Positions 1-10,426 of a DNA stretch of 18,102 bases are shown piece after piece. Origin of the DNA: Acidobacteriota bacterium (GTDB taxonomy: Bacteria > Acidobacteriota > Terriglobia > Bryobacterales > Bryobacteraceae); NCBI GenBank assembly GCA_026394095.1, contig JAPKYY010000160.1, forward strand, positions 1-18,102. The letters run 5' to 3'. A model generated the notes under the pieces. That model ran no database searches. It was not told the origin of the DNA and saw only the letters and a program-made list of their open reading frames with translations. Numbering within the stretch: the stretch's first letter is position 1; every line of letters begins with the position of its first letter. The position numbers and the translations under genes are program-made.

Positions 1-84
1 AAGATAGCGGAAGCGCTATACCGGGGAGTGGCGCAGTATACAGATACGTTGAGCCATTTCAGCGTTGCACAGTTAGGAAACTAG
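1..84 (+). CDS. 3' end of a gene cut by the window edge; possibly an N-acetylmuramoyl-L-alanine amidase tail
   Basis: Frame 1 is open from the first base and ends at TAG (82-84), giving 27 residues that begin KIAEALYRGVAQY. This looks like an amphipathic C-terminal helix and resembles the last helix of Amidase_3-type cell-wall amidases, but so short a piece cannot prove the family. The stop codon lies inside the first unit of the 13-bp tandem repeat array. The gene is convergent with the diguanylate cyclase gene, whose stop lies 61 bp further on. That this is coding is fairly likely; the function is a guess. Confidence 0.45.
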   Translation, partial: KIAEALYRGVAQYTDTLSHFSVAQLGN

Positions 85-151
85 GGTAGGAAACTAGGGT
101 AGGAAACTAGGGTAGGAAACTAGGGTAGGAAACTAGGCTGGGAATCTAGGA
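74..151. repeat. 13-bp tandem repeat array between two convergent genes
   Basis: The unit TAGGAAACTAGGG begins at 74, 87, 100, 113 and 126; the fifth copy ends in C instead of G. A degenerate sixth copy occupies 139-151. The first copy supplies the TAG stop of the + strand partial gene (82-84). The degenerate last copy contains the stop of the - strand REC-GGDEF gene (146-148). Copy number could therefore change without altering either protein. There is no hairpin-forming arm and no spacer, so it is neither a terminator of the usual kind nor a CRISPR. Confidence 0.9.
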
Positions 152-1111
152 AGCCGAAGCGGTGAGAAGCGGCTCTGTTTCACCTAGGATGGAACGGAAA
201 ACCACTCGGTTGCGCCCGGCCCGTTTGGCTTCATAGAGACTTTCGTCAGCGATCCTCAATAGTGTTTCAGCAGATATGCGATGGCCTGGCAGAGCTGTAG
301 TACTGCCGAAGCTGGCCGTAAGCGCAAGGGATATATCTGAGTGGCTGGACTCATGGATGGGCATGGGTTCAATTGCCAGATTGCGGCGGATGCGATCGGA
401 TTGGCTGCGTGTGCAGGGCTCATCACAGCCAGGGAGAATGATGAGGAATTCTTCGCCGCCATAGCGGCCGAGGGAATCGTAAGAGCGAATCGTAGTTTTG
501 ATTCTACGGGCTGCTTCTCTGAGGACAGCATCGCCGGCAATGTGGCCGTAGGTGTCATTGACAGATTTGAAATAGTCTATGTCGAGCAAGGCCAAGCCAA
601 CGGGAAGGCCTTCGCGCTCAGCGCGGATCAACTCACGATCCAGCACTTCAAATATGGAACTGCGGTTGTAGACCTTGGTTAGAGAATCATGGGTGGCTTG
701 CTCCCGGAGAGCAGCCTGAGTGACGAGAAGTTCAGATTGAAGATCGACAATGCGGCGACCAGCACGGAGACGTACTTGCAACTCGTGATGGTTGAAGGGC
801 TTGGTGACGTAATCGTCAGCGCCGGCATCCATACCTTCGATCAGGTCTTCACGCTGATTCTTGCTGGTGAGCAGCAGCATGTAGGTGTAAGTGTCTTTTT
901 GTTGCTGGCGGGTGAGACGGCACACTTCCGGACCGGTCAGCTGAGGCATGACCCAGTCGAGAATGGCAAGTTGGGGGGCACCATCCTTTTGAAGGATGTC
1001 CCACGCCTCTTTGCCGTCACAAGCCACAACCGGCTCGTAACCCCATTTTTTAACCGTGGCTTCCAGCATGTGCCGACTGACAATGCTGTCATCGGCAATA
1101 AGCACCTTCAT
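146..1111 (-). CDS. Response regulator with GGDEF output domain (diguanylate cyclase)
   Basis: Predicted to make cyclic di-GMP from two GTP in response to phosphorylation by a histidine kinase. The 321-aa protein has an N-terminal receiver domain (about residues 1-120) with the acidic pair D7/D8, phospho-acceptor D52, T82 and K104. A short helical linker follows, then a GGDEF domain (about 135-305). The active-site motif is GGEEF (218-222), a functional variant. An RxxD inhibitory I-site (RSYD, 209-212) lies five residues before it, so product feedback inhibition is expected. D177 is the likely first metal ligand. There is no membrane segment, so the protein is cytoplasmic. No kinase gene is adjacent, so the input is unknown. 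The start is the only one that keeps the full receiver domain; its ribosome binding site is weak. Confidence 0.93.
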   Translation of the reverse strand: MKVLIADDSIVSRHMLEATVKKWGYEPVVACDGKEAWDILQKDGAPQLAILDWVMPQLTGPEVCRLTRQQQKDTYTYMLLLTSKNQREDLIEGMDAGADDYVTKPFNHHELQVRLRAGRRIVDLQSELLVTQAALREQATHDSLTKVYNRSSIFEVLDRELIRAEREGLPVGLALLDIDYFKSVNDTYGHIAGDAVLREAARRIKTTIRSYDSLGRYGGEEFLIILPGCDEPCTRSQSDRIRRNLAIEPMPIHESSHSDISLALTASFGSTTALPGHRISAETLLRIADESLYEAKRAGRNRVVFRSILGETEPLLTASAS

Positions 1112-1157
1112 TCCAGATCTTTCTTTACAGAGCGCTACCGTTACTCATAGAACTCGA

Positions 1158-1203
1158 CTAGGAGCTTTCTCCTATTGTTTGCTTTCTTGCGCCGAGACGC
1201 AAG
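1158..1203. promoter_or_regulatory. Two small hairpins in the divergent intergenic region
   Basis: The gap 1112-1239 separates two divergent genes and should hold both promoters. Two inverted repeats are visible: TAGGAG/CTCCTA (1159-1164 and 1169-1174, 4-nt loop), followed by a T-rich stretch, and CTTGCG/CGCAAG (1186-1191 and 1198-1203, 6-nt loop). The first resembles a short terminator or attenuator for + strand transcripts. Its CTAGGAG arm also recurs inverted at 1215-1221. No convincing -35/-10 pair was found. The regulatory role is speculative. Confidence 0.3.
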
Positions 1204-1239
1204 TGGGGGGCATTCTCCTAGAGAGCTTATCGACAGAGA

Positions 1240-2760
1240 ATGGGAATTTCCTGTATCTTTATCATGATGTTAAGAATTCTGCTTTTTTGGGTCGGGGGCA
1301 TTATGGTCGGCGCACCGATCGATGTTCCAAAGTTTCCTCAAGTTTACGTAAAGCAATTTCCCGAAACATCCGTCGATGCGGGTGGGGAAACGAGCCTAAG
1401 GGCGAGCGATGGTTCTCTGTGGACCATCCGGGAGCGCGGAGCGTTACGGGATCAGCGACTTTTTCATAGTAAGCGATTTCTTCCATGCGATCAGGTAAGT
1501 GGGTTTTCAGAGCCGGTGAAGGGCCGAGTGCGGGTTCATACATCCTGCGGGGAGAGCGAGATCTGGTTTGAGAATATCCTTTTGTCAGACAAAGCAAAGC
1601 ACTATGAGGCGATTGCCGCGCGGCATGACCGGCATGGGTTTGTGGCAGACATGCGGGACGGAAAGCGGGTTTCAGACGACAACGACGGGCTTTGGACGGC
1701 GATGTATGCGGTGGGGAAGCTGTTTGAATACAAGGTAAATGGCAGCGCGGAGGCCTTGGCCCGGGCTGAGAAGGCAATTCGGGCGGTGTTGTTTCTCGAG
1801 AAAGTGACTGGGACTCCGGGGTATCCAGCCCGGTCCTACATTGACCCAACCGAAGACAAACCGAAGGATGGTTTCTGGTACTGGACCGAAGACCGCAAGT
1901 ACGAATTCAAGTCGGATACGAGTTCAGATGAAATCGTAGGACACTTCCTGCTTTTTGGCATGGCCTGGGATTTGTTGCCTGAGGGCGCGTTGCGTCAGGA
2001 GGTGAAAGCAACCTGCCGGCGGATGATCGACTACATTCTGAAAAACAATTACTATTTGATTGATCCAAAGACAGGCAAGCCCACCCGGTGGGGAAAGTGG
2101 ACGCCCGAGTATTTCGCCTCTGTCGATGGCCGGGGAGACGCTCCGCTCAATGCCCTGGAGCTGATCAGTTTTTTGCGGACCGCGCAACATGTGACCGGGG
2201 ATGCTCGTTATGAGGCGGAGTTGAAGAAGGTGATCGATGGTATGGGCTACCTGAAGATCGCCGGGCAGCTCAAGGAATTGCGTGAGGAACTCAATTACAG
2301 CGATGAGGAACTGGCGATGTTGAGCTTTTATCCTTTGCTGGTGTATGAGCAGAATCCTGTTTACCGGAAGGGGATTCATAAGGCCCTTGACGACTGGTTT
2401 GAAAACATGCGGCCCGAGCGGAATCCGCTGTGGAATACGATTTACGAGATTGGCCGGGGGGAGAATCTGGAGTTGCGGCGGGCCTCGATCGAAACGTTGC
2501 AGCGATTGCCACTGGATATGAGGAAGTGGACGGTAGAGAACAGCTGGCGCAAGGAATTGCCGCTATCGAAGAGGCAGGAAAGGTTTGGCAAGCCAGAGAC
2601 CACTATGTTTTTACAGCCCGATGAGCGCGCTGTGATGAAGTGGAACGGAAATCCGTTTGTGCTCGATGGGGGCAACGGTGGGCGAGGCGAAGATGACGGA
2701 ACGACGTTTATTCTGCCCTACTGGATGGGCCGGTATCACAAGCTTTGGGGTGAGCGTTGA
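1240..2760 (+). CDS. Secreted protein of unknown function, probable alpha/alpha-toroid domain
   Basis: This 506-aa protein starts with a hydrophobic stretch (about residues 9-24) ending in VGA, consistent with a signal peptide and export. Residues about 50-110 look like one or two remnant beta-propeller blades of the two-component-regulator type: DGSLWTIRERGALR (57-70), then an RVRVHTSCGESEIWFE segment. The rest is mostly helical with many aromatic and acidic residues. It includes DDNDGLWT (146-153) and DTSSDEIVGHF (226-236), spaced as in (alpha/alpha) barrel enzymes, where such acidic residues often form an active or metal site. I know of similar unnamed proteins in Acidobacteria and Planctomycetes but no assigned reaction. 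Possible starts are 1240, 1264 and 1267; none has a strong ribosome binding site. The 3' end overlaps the next, convergent gene by 25 bp. Confidence 0.75.
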   Translation: MGISCIFIMMLRILLFWVGGIMVGAPIDVPKFPQVYVKQFPETSVDAGGETSLRASDGSLWTIRERGALRDQRLFHSKRFLPCDQVSGFSEPVKGRVRVHTSCGESEIWFENILLSDKAKHYEAIAARHDRHGFVADMRDGKRVSDDNDGLWTAMYAVGKLFEYKVNGSAEALARAEKAIRAVLFLEKVTGTPGYPARSYIDPTEDKPKDGFWYWTEDRKYEFKSDTSSDEIVGHFLLFGMAWDLLPEGALRQEVKATCRRMIDYILKNNYYLIDPKTGKPTRWGKWTPEYFASVDGRGDAPLNALELISFLRTAQHVTGDARYEAELKKVIDGMGYLKIAGQLKELREELNYSDEELAMLSFYPLLVYEQNPVYRKGIHKALDDWFENMRPERNPLWNTIYEIGRGENLELRRASIETLQRLPLDMRKWTVENSWRKELPLSKRQERFGKPETTMFLQPDERAVMKWNGNPFVLDGGNGGRGEDDGTTFILPYWMGRYHKLWGER

Positions 2761-3275
2761 ATCCGTAGTACCCACAGAACAAAGCCGACGACCAGACGGG
2801 GCATATCGAGCAGGTCTCGCCAGAGAGGGCGACCGTCTTTGCCAATAATCATCGCACCGCGCCGCATGGCGTAGGTATTAAAGAGCATGGCGACAATGGT
2901 GAACAATACGCTCACGGTAAAGCTGGTCTTGAGGTGTGGGGTGCCACGCAAGGTGTGGACGGTGAATTCGATCAGGTGATTCAGAACCGGCAGCGCAACT
3001 GAGGTTATTAAGGTTGCCTGCCAAATGGGCTGTGCCTTTCGCAGGCTTTGGATCACGCTACCGAGGAAGCCGGCGACGATGAAACGCCAGATGAATTCAG
3101 CCTGCATGGCGCCAACAGCGGCATCCCGGCCCGAAGACAGGTTCACCGTAAAGTAGATCGCAGCGCGGATAAGAGCGCTGGTAATGGCCGACTTCCAATT
3201 CCAGCGGAGAACGAGTTCGTGCCAGGGGTGTTGGATCAGTCGGCGCAGTACTACGGAGACTGCTTCATTTGGCAT
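2736..3275 (-). CDS. Small inner-membrane protein of unknown function
   Basis: Starting at the ATG at 3275 the protein is 179 aa with about four hydrophobic segments. They begin near SAITSALIRAAIYF, FIWRFIVAGFLG, ATLITSVALPVL and SFTVSVLFTIVAML. A short amphipathic C-terminal helix follows. An upstream in-frame ATG at 3335 would add 20 residues of non-membrane, Cys-rich sequence and would begin on the same CATG as the divergent transporter gene, so the later start is preferred. The N-terminal part (LRRLIQHPWHELVLRWNWKSA) is positively charged and probably cytoplasmic. I do not recognise the family. The 3' end overlaps the convergent upstream gene by 25 bp. The long open frame and coherent membrane pattern support a real gene. 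Confidence 0.65.
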   Translation of the reverse strand: MPNEAVSVVLRRLIQHPWHELVLRWNWKSAITSALIRAAIYFTVNLSSGRDAAVGAMQAEFIWRFIVAGFLGSVIQSLRKAQPIWQATLITSVALPVLNHLIEFTVHTLRGTPHLKTSFTVSVLFTIVAMLFNTYAMRRGAMIIGKDGRPLWRDLLDMPRLVVGFVLWVLRIQRSPQSL

Positions 3276-3333
3276 GCCTCTGGAAGGATAGCGTGTCTGA
3301 GGCGCAGTGTAAATTGCGCAACAATAACAGGAC

Positions 3334-5784
<2,451 letters not shown>

Positions 5785-5817
5785 CTATCGCGTACACTGG
5801 AGGTTTAATCACTTCAA

Positions 5818-6279
5818 ATGAAGTTACATGAGCTTTTCGTCGCCCTGGGAGAGGATTCTTTCCGGTCTCAGCTACGCGGCATATCCATCGGCACGCTTCG
5901 TACGTATCAGATTTATGATCGCGTAAAGACCCGTTGTCACCTTGCAAAACTGAATACCGAAGGCTTGCGCACCGCTAGCGGCCGCTTGTGGGAAAGGATC
6001 AAGAGTGGCGAAGAAGACTTGGCACTCGAGCTTTCGCAAGCCGTCTTGATTTCCCAGATGAAGCTGATTATCGACGTGCTTAACTTCTTTGAGATCCCGC
6101 ACGAAGATGGCTTCTTTGCCAAAGATACGGATCCGAAGGCGTTTTTGCCGGAAGACTGGCAGCAAAAAGCTTTTGATCAGTTCAAAACAGTGCATCCGCC
6201 CGCGCTGGTGATTTTCTATATCAATCACCTGGCCCACGAGATGGATGAGAATTCTCCGGTGTTTCAGCCCGCGTTATGA
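5818..6279 (+). CDS. Unrecognised 153-aa protein, first gene of the pheST operon
   Basis: A soluble, mostly helical, mixed-charge protein with no signal peptide or membrane segment. Conspicuous stretches are LRTASGRLWERIKSGEEDLALELSQ (split as LRTASGRLWERIKSGEED plus LALELSQ), IIDVLNFFEIPHEDGFFAKD and VIFYINHLAHE. I cannot assign it to a named family. The stop codon overlaps the pheS start as ATGA, so translation of the two is probably coupled and they share a transcript. A GGAGG lies 14 nt before the ATG, farther than usual; an in-frame TAA at 5806-5808 excludes an earlier start. The start codon sits inside a small inverted repeat (ACTTCA/TGAAGT, 5811-5824). The context hints at a role linked to translation or to PheRS level, but this is not shown. 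Confidence 0.8.
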   Translation: MKLHELFVALGEDSFRSQLRGISIGTLRTYQIYDRVKTRCHLAKLNTEGLRTASGRLWERIKSGEEDLALELSQAVLISQMKLIIDVLNFFEIPHEDGFFAKDTDPKAFLPEDWQQKAFDQFKTVHPPALVIFYINHLAHEMDENSPVFQPAL

Positions 6280-7295
6280 TCGCCGAAGTTGAAGCTCTGG
6301 CTGAAGGCGCACTGGCGCGCATCCATGCAGCAGTAAACCTGGACGAAATGGAAGCCGTGCGTGTTGAGGTGCTGGGCCGCAAGGGTAGCCTGGCTGAGTT
6401 TGGCAAACGCATGGGCAAGCTGAGCGCCGAAGAGCGTGTGGCGGCGGGCAAAGCGTTGAACGGGGCCAAGACTTCGCTTGAAGCTGCGTTTGATCTGAAG
6501 AAGACTGCGTTTGAGACGGCGGCACTCGATGCGCGCCTGGCCGGCGAGTGGCTGGATTTAACAATTCCTCCTCAGGGGATTGTGCCCGGAAGCCTGCATC
6601 CGCTGACGCAGATTCAGAACGAAATCGAATCGTTGTTCTTTTCGATGGGCTTTACGATTCTCGACGGGCCTGAAGTCGAGACCGAATTTTACAACTTTGA
6701 CGCGCTAAACATTCCGCCGGATCATCCGGCGCGCGACATGCAGGATACGTTCTGGCTGGAGGGCGGGCATTTGTTGCGCACGCATACTTCGCCAGTGCAG
6801 ATTCGTGGCATGCAGCGGCTGGGCCCCCCCTTGCGAATGATCGCCCCTGGCCGCGTGTTTCGCAATGAAGAGGTTGACCCCTCGCACGAGCACACTTTCT
6901 ATCAACTGGAAGGCATGATGGTGGATCGCGATGTATCGATCGCGAACTTGTTGTACTTCATGAAGACGCTGCTGAGCGGGATCTTCAAGCGCGACGTGAC
7001 CGTGCGGCTGCGCCCGGGCTTCTTTCCCTTCGTTGAACCTGGCTTTGAGCTCGACATCCAGTGCATGGTGTGTGGCGGCGAGGGCTGCCCGGTTTGTAAG
7101 CATTCCGGCTGGGTGGAATTGTTGCCCTGCGGCCTGGTGCACCCGAATGTGCTGCGCTCGGGCGGTATCAATCCCGACGAGTATGGCGGCTTCGCCTTTG
7201 GGCTTGGCCTGACGCGTCTGGTGATGATGCGCTATTTGATTGATGACATTCGCTGGTTGCAATCGGGCGACCTGCGTTTCTTGAAACAGTTTTAG
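6276..7295 (+). CDS. pheS: Phenylalanine--tRNA ligase alpha subunit
   Basis: Catalytic subunit of the cytoplasmic alpha2beta2 enzyme that charges tRNA-Phe. At 339 aa it has the normal length. An N-terminal coiled-coil region (about 1-90) binds tRNA. The class II synthetase core follows, with motif 2 around PGRVFRNEEVDPSHEHTFYQ and motif 3 around GGFAFGLGLTRLVMM near the C-terminus. The FPFVEPGFELD segment belongs to the phenylalanine pocket. A four-cysteine cluster (CMVCGGEGCPVC) sits where many bacterial PheS proteins also have one. The start overlaps the stop of the upstream unknown gene (ATGA), and pheT follows 9 bp downstream. Confidence 0.97.
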   Translation: MIAEVEALAEGALARIHAAVNLDEMEAVRVEVLGRKGSLAEFGKRMGKLSAEERVAAGKALNGAKTSLEAAFDLKKTAFETAALDARLAGEWLDLTIPPQGIVPGSLHPLTQIQNEIESLFFSMGFTILDGPEVETEFYNFDALNIPPDHPARDMQDTFWLEGGHLLRTHTSPVQIRGMQRLGPPLRMIAPGRVFRNEEVDPSHEHTFYQLEGMMVDRDVSIANLLYFMKTLLSGIFKRDVTVRLRPGFFPFVEPGFELDIQCMVCGGEGCPVCKHSGWVELLPCGLVHPNVLRSGGINPDEYGGFAFGLGLTRLVMMRYLIDDIRWLQSGDLRFLKQF

Positions 7296-7298
7296 GAG
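7294..7298 (+). promoter_or_regulatory. Ribosome binding site fixing the TTG start of pheT
   Basis: AGGAG lies six bases before TTG at 7305 and overlaps the TAG stop of pheS (7293-7295). This placement supports TTG as the true pheT start and suggests that terminating pheS ribosomes feed pheT, which helps equal subunit production. Confidence 0.8.
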
Positions 7299-7304
7299 CC
7301 CCCA

Positions 7305-9584
7305 TTGAAGTTCTCCTACCAATGGCTATCGGAGCTGGTCGAGGATCTCGACATTGACGCGAAAGAAGTTTCGCGCCGCATCACGCTGCATACGGCAGAG
7401 AGTGAGGGCGTAGAAGTTCATGGCGCACTGCTTAAGGGTGCTTGCCCGGCCACAGTGTTGACGGTCGAAGCAATTCCCAATTCGCACAACGTGAAGGCAG
7501 AAGTCGAAACCGAGCTTTACGGCAAGAAGACGCTGGCCTGTGGCGCGCCCAATTGCCGCGCCGGGCTGCGTACGATGTATGTACCGCTGGGTGTGAAGCG
7601 TGTGAGTGGCGTCGATAGCGACGGCATGCTCGCGAGTGCGGCCGAGCTTGGCATCAATAGCGATCATGACGGCATCATCGAGCTTGAAGGTGAGCTGGGG
7701 CTTGAGGCTGATTCGATTATTGAGATCGACAACAAGAGCCTGACCCACCGGCCTGACTTGTGGGGCCATTACGGGATGGCGCGCGAGCTCGCGGCGATTT
7801 TGGACAAGCCGCTGGTAGATCCAGTAAGCATGGAGCTGTTGCCGGTTGGAGCGCCTGTGCAGCCCGTGGTGATTGAAGAGTTTGGCTTGTGCCCGCGATA
7901 TTCGGCACAGGTATTTGAAGGTGTGACGGTTGGGGAGTCGCCCTGGTGGATGCAGTATCGCCTGGGCAGCATTGGGCTGAATTCGATCAGCAACATCGTT
8001 GATGTGACGAACTGGGTGCTGGCTGAATTGCCGCAGCCAACGCATGCCTTTGATGCAGACAAGATTCAGGGCAAGATCATTGTGCGGCGCGCCAAGCAGG
8101 GTGAGCGCTTGCTTGCGCTCAACGGCGAAGAGTACGAGTTGAGCGCGGACGATCTGGTGATTGCCGATGAGGCTGGGGCACTGGCGATTGCGGGTGTGAT
8201 CGGTGGTAAGGCTTCGGCGATTGGGCCGGATACGAAGCGGATTGTTTTTGAGAGCGCGAACTTCAATGCGAGTGCGATTCGCAAGACCAGTTCACGATTG
8301 AAGCTGCGTACCGATGCTTCGATGCGATTTGAGAAGGCGCAAGATCCACACAACACGTTGCGGGCGATTGCGCGGGCGGCTGAGTTGCTTGAGATGGTGT
8401 GCCCCGAGATTGTGGCTGTGGGCGGGCCGACCGATGTTTGCGCGGAGCTCAAGCCGATGCCGGTGATTCACCTTTCCCTGCCCTGGCTTTATCGCAAGCT
8501 GGGCCGCGAATTGCCGAAGTCGCAGGTGATCGGGATCCTGGAGCGATTGGCCTTTGGAGTTGTCGATCAGGGTGAAGCACTTGAGGTAACGGTGCCGAGC
8601 TGGCGCGCCACCAAGGACGTTTCGATTCCCGATGATCTGGTGGAAGAAATTGGCCGTACGGTCGGTTACGCCACGATTGATCCGGTGGCGCCGGCGATGC
8701 CGGTGGTACCTCCGCCTGTCAATGAAGAGCGTCGCTTTTACAATCAACTACGCAGTGTGGCGACGCAGCAGGGCTTTCATGAGGTTTACAACTATTCGTT
8801 CTTGAGCGAGGCCCAGGCCGCAAAGCTGGGTGTACCGGTTGAGGCGCACATCAAGGTGTTGAACCCGATTGCGTCGGATCAGAGCTTGATGCGTACGACG
8901 TTGTTGCATGGCGTGCTCAAGAACTTTGAAGACAACCTGAAGAACTTCGATCAGTTCCGCTTTTTTGAGATTGGCAAGGAAATCCACAAGCAGCCAGAAG
9001 GCTTGCCAAAGGAAGTGGCTCATCTTGCGGCGGGCTTCTATTCTTCTGGGGGCGATGGGGCTGAAGGCTTGCGAGAACTGGAACGACTGGCGCGCGCGTT
9101 TGCGCCGACAATGCGGTTTCAACCGGCGGCTGAGGCGCGCCCGTTTGAGCATCCATTGCGCTCGGTTGAGCTTTACCTCGATACGATGTTGCTGGGACGG
9201 ATCTTTGAATTTCACCCGAACTGGGTGGAAGGCCGCGCGGCAGTGCTCGATCTAAATCTGGGGCCGCTGGCTTGTATGTTGGCCGGGATTCCGAAGAAGT
9301 ACCAGCCGATTCGCAGATTCCCGTCGAGTGAGTTTGACTTGAGCGTGCTGACTCCAGCGCGGACTTTCAGCAGTGAAGTTGAAAAGGCATTGCGTAGCTC
9401 GGCAAGCAATGCGGTTGAGCAGATTCAGTTTGTCCGCGAGTTCACATTGCCGGATGGGCAGCGGAGCTTGTCGTTCCGGGTGACCGTGGCCAACCAGGAA
9501 CGGACGCTGACTCAGGACGAGATCACTGCTGAGCGCGACGGAATGATTGCAGCAATTCGTCACGCCGGCTTCGAACTTCGTTAG
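7305..9584 (+). CDS. pheT: Phenylalanine--tRNA ligase beta subunit
   Basis: Structural, tRNA-binding and editing subunit of PheRS. The 759-aa protein is slightly shorter than the roughly 795 aa of E. coli. It begins with the typical MKFSYQWLSEL. An EMAPII-like OB-fold follows (about 40-150, containing VKRVSGVDSDGMLASAAELG), then the NKSLTHRPDLWGHYGMAREL segment and the B3/B4 editing region. The B5 domain comes next, then a catalytic-like core (RTTLLHGVLKNFEDN and FRFFEIGKEI). The ferredoxin-fold anticodon-binding domain closes the protein, starting near RRFPSSEFDLSVL and ending at the C-terminus. Translation starts at TTG. The stop lies 11 bp from the stop of the convergent AbiEii-like gene, with no obvious terminator between them. 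Confidence 0.97.
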   Translation: MKFSYQWLSELVEDLDIDAKEVSRRITLHTAESEGVEVHGALLKGACPATVLTVEAIPNSHNVKAEVETELYGKKTLACGAPNCRAGLRTMYVPLGVKRVSGVDSDGMLASAAELGINSDHDGIIELEGELGLEADSIIEIDNKSLTHRPDLWGHYGMARELAAILDKPLVDPVSMELLPVGAPVQPVVIEEFGLCPRYSAQVFEGVTVGESPWWMQYRLGSIGLNSISNIVDVTNWVLAELPQPTHAFDADKIQGKIIVRRAKQGERLLALNGEEYELSADDLVIADEAGALAIAGVIGGKASAIGPDTKRIVFESANFNASAIRKTSSRLKLRTDASMRFEKAQDPHNTLRAIARAAELLEMVCPEIVAVGGPTDVCAELKPMPVIHLSLPWLYRKLGRELPKSQVIGILERLAFGVVDQGEALEVTVPSWRATKDVSIPDDLVEEIGRTVGYATIDPVAPAMPVVPPPVNEERRFYNQLRSVATQQGFHEVYNYSFLSEAQAAKLGVPVEAHIKVLNPIASDQSLMRTTLLHGVLKNFEDNLKNFDQFRFFEIGKEIHKQPEGLPKEVAHLAAGFYSSGGDGAEGLRELERLARAFAPTMRFQPAAEARPFEHPLRSVELYLDTMLLGRIFEFHPNWVEGRAAVLDLNLGPLACMLAGIPKKYQPIRRFPSSEFDLSVLTPARTFSSEVEKALRSSASNAVEQIQFVREFTLPDGQRSLSFRVTVANQERTLTQDEITAERDGMIAAIRHAGFELR

Positions 9585-9595
9585 CTGCTGAACGC

Positions 9596-10426
9596 TTACA
9601 GCATTGCAAGGAGCTTCTGAACCAGTTCGTATGCCCGACGAGCATGCAGCGCTGCTTCCTCGGTTCCGGTTTCACCGTGAAATATTGCGAGTTGCTGCGG
9701 CCCATAGTGCGCAACCGTCTTGAACTTGGCACCCAGAATCGCTACAGCTTGCTCAACGAGTAATTTGCTGCTGCGCTGCTGCCAATCGTTCGCCAATGCA
9801 TCTATTCCCTCAGGGTAGGCTGCAAGGCAGTGGCAAAGATCGTAAACATCTTTAGGCTTATCTCGTCCGCCGATGGCGTGAGCTTTCATGATGATGAAGT
9901 CAGAAAGCGATGAGACAAGAAGCCTGACGCTATTTTCAGCACCAGATATCATTCGGCCGTGAATCTCAACATCTATGGGAGATTCGAATGCGACAGCGCA
10001 AGCGGGAAACTGCAGCACGCGGAAATCGTCCACCAGTTTCGGTTTGTTCTTTTTCAGATTGACTTCAGCAGAGGCCAGAAACTCCAGATCGACAATTACT
10101 GGGGGCTGATCGTCAAGATGTACAGAGGTGACAAGTTGAAACGGCTTAGCACCGATTCGATATCGACCCGTCCCAAGAAGCGCATTCAGCAGTTCTGCAT
10201 ATCGGCCGTCGTTCAGCTTGCGGGCATCGAGAGCAATATCCACGTCGATGCTTCCTATGTGTTGCGGTTCTCCGCCCGGAATCAGAAGATCTGGTACCCA
10301 GCCACCAACCACGACAATAGAGTCGTGAAAGGAGGCAAGTACTTGACCAATATCCATAAGCACACGATGAGCTGCGCTCACTTGTCTGTCCTGATAGTCG
10401 ATTTCGCGTCTTGGCTCAAAGTTCAT
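9596..10426 (-). CDS. AbiEii-type nucleotidyltransferase (putative toxin of an AbiE-like system)
   Basis: A 276-aa protein with the DNA polymerase beta-like nucleotidyltransferase signature. It shows GGW (41-43), then SIDVDIAL with metal-binding Asp61 and Asp63, and a third carboxylate at Asp113 in VIVDLEFL. The KxxKDxxD-like segment KPKDVYDL (190-197), after K181, is typical of the AbiEii/AbiGii group. Characterised members transfer nucleotides (GTP for AbiEii, pyrimidines to tRNA ends for the related MenT toxins) and stop growth. The substrate here cannot be read from sequence. The start overlaps the end of the upstream AbiEi-like gene by 11 bp, the usual order for these pairs. All catalytic positions look intact. 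Confidence 0.83.
   Translation of the reverse strand: MNFEPRREIDYQDRQVSAAHRVLMDIGQVLASFHDSIVVVGGWVPDLLIPGGEPQHIGSIDVDIALDARKLNDGRYAELLNALLGTGRYRIGAKPFQLVTSVHLDDQPPVIVDLEFLASAEVNLKKNKPKLVDDFRVLQFPACAVAFESPIDVEIHGRMISGAENSVRLLVSSLSDFIIMKAHAIGGRDKPKDVYDLCHCLAAYPEGIDALANDWQQRSSKLLVEQAVAILGAKFKTVAHYGPQQLAIFHGETGTEEAALHARRAYELVQKLLAML

Noticed and set aside
74..151. Repeat array as a CRISPR
   Set aside because: The units are 13 bp and directly abutting, with no spacers and no cas genes nearby.
7326..8045. 239-aa open frame antisense to pheT
   Set aside because: It lies wholly within pheT, has low-complexity shadow composition and shows no ribosome binding site or family motif.
9585..9595. Insertion scar or attachment site at the pheT/AbiE-like junction
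   Set aside because: No direct repeat matching the other edge of the module (11546-11676) could be found by eye, and no integrase or transposase is present.
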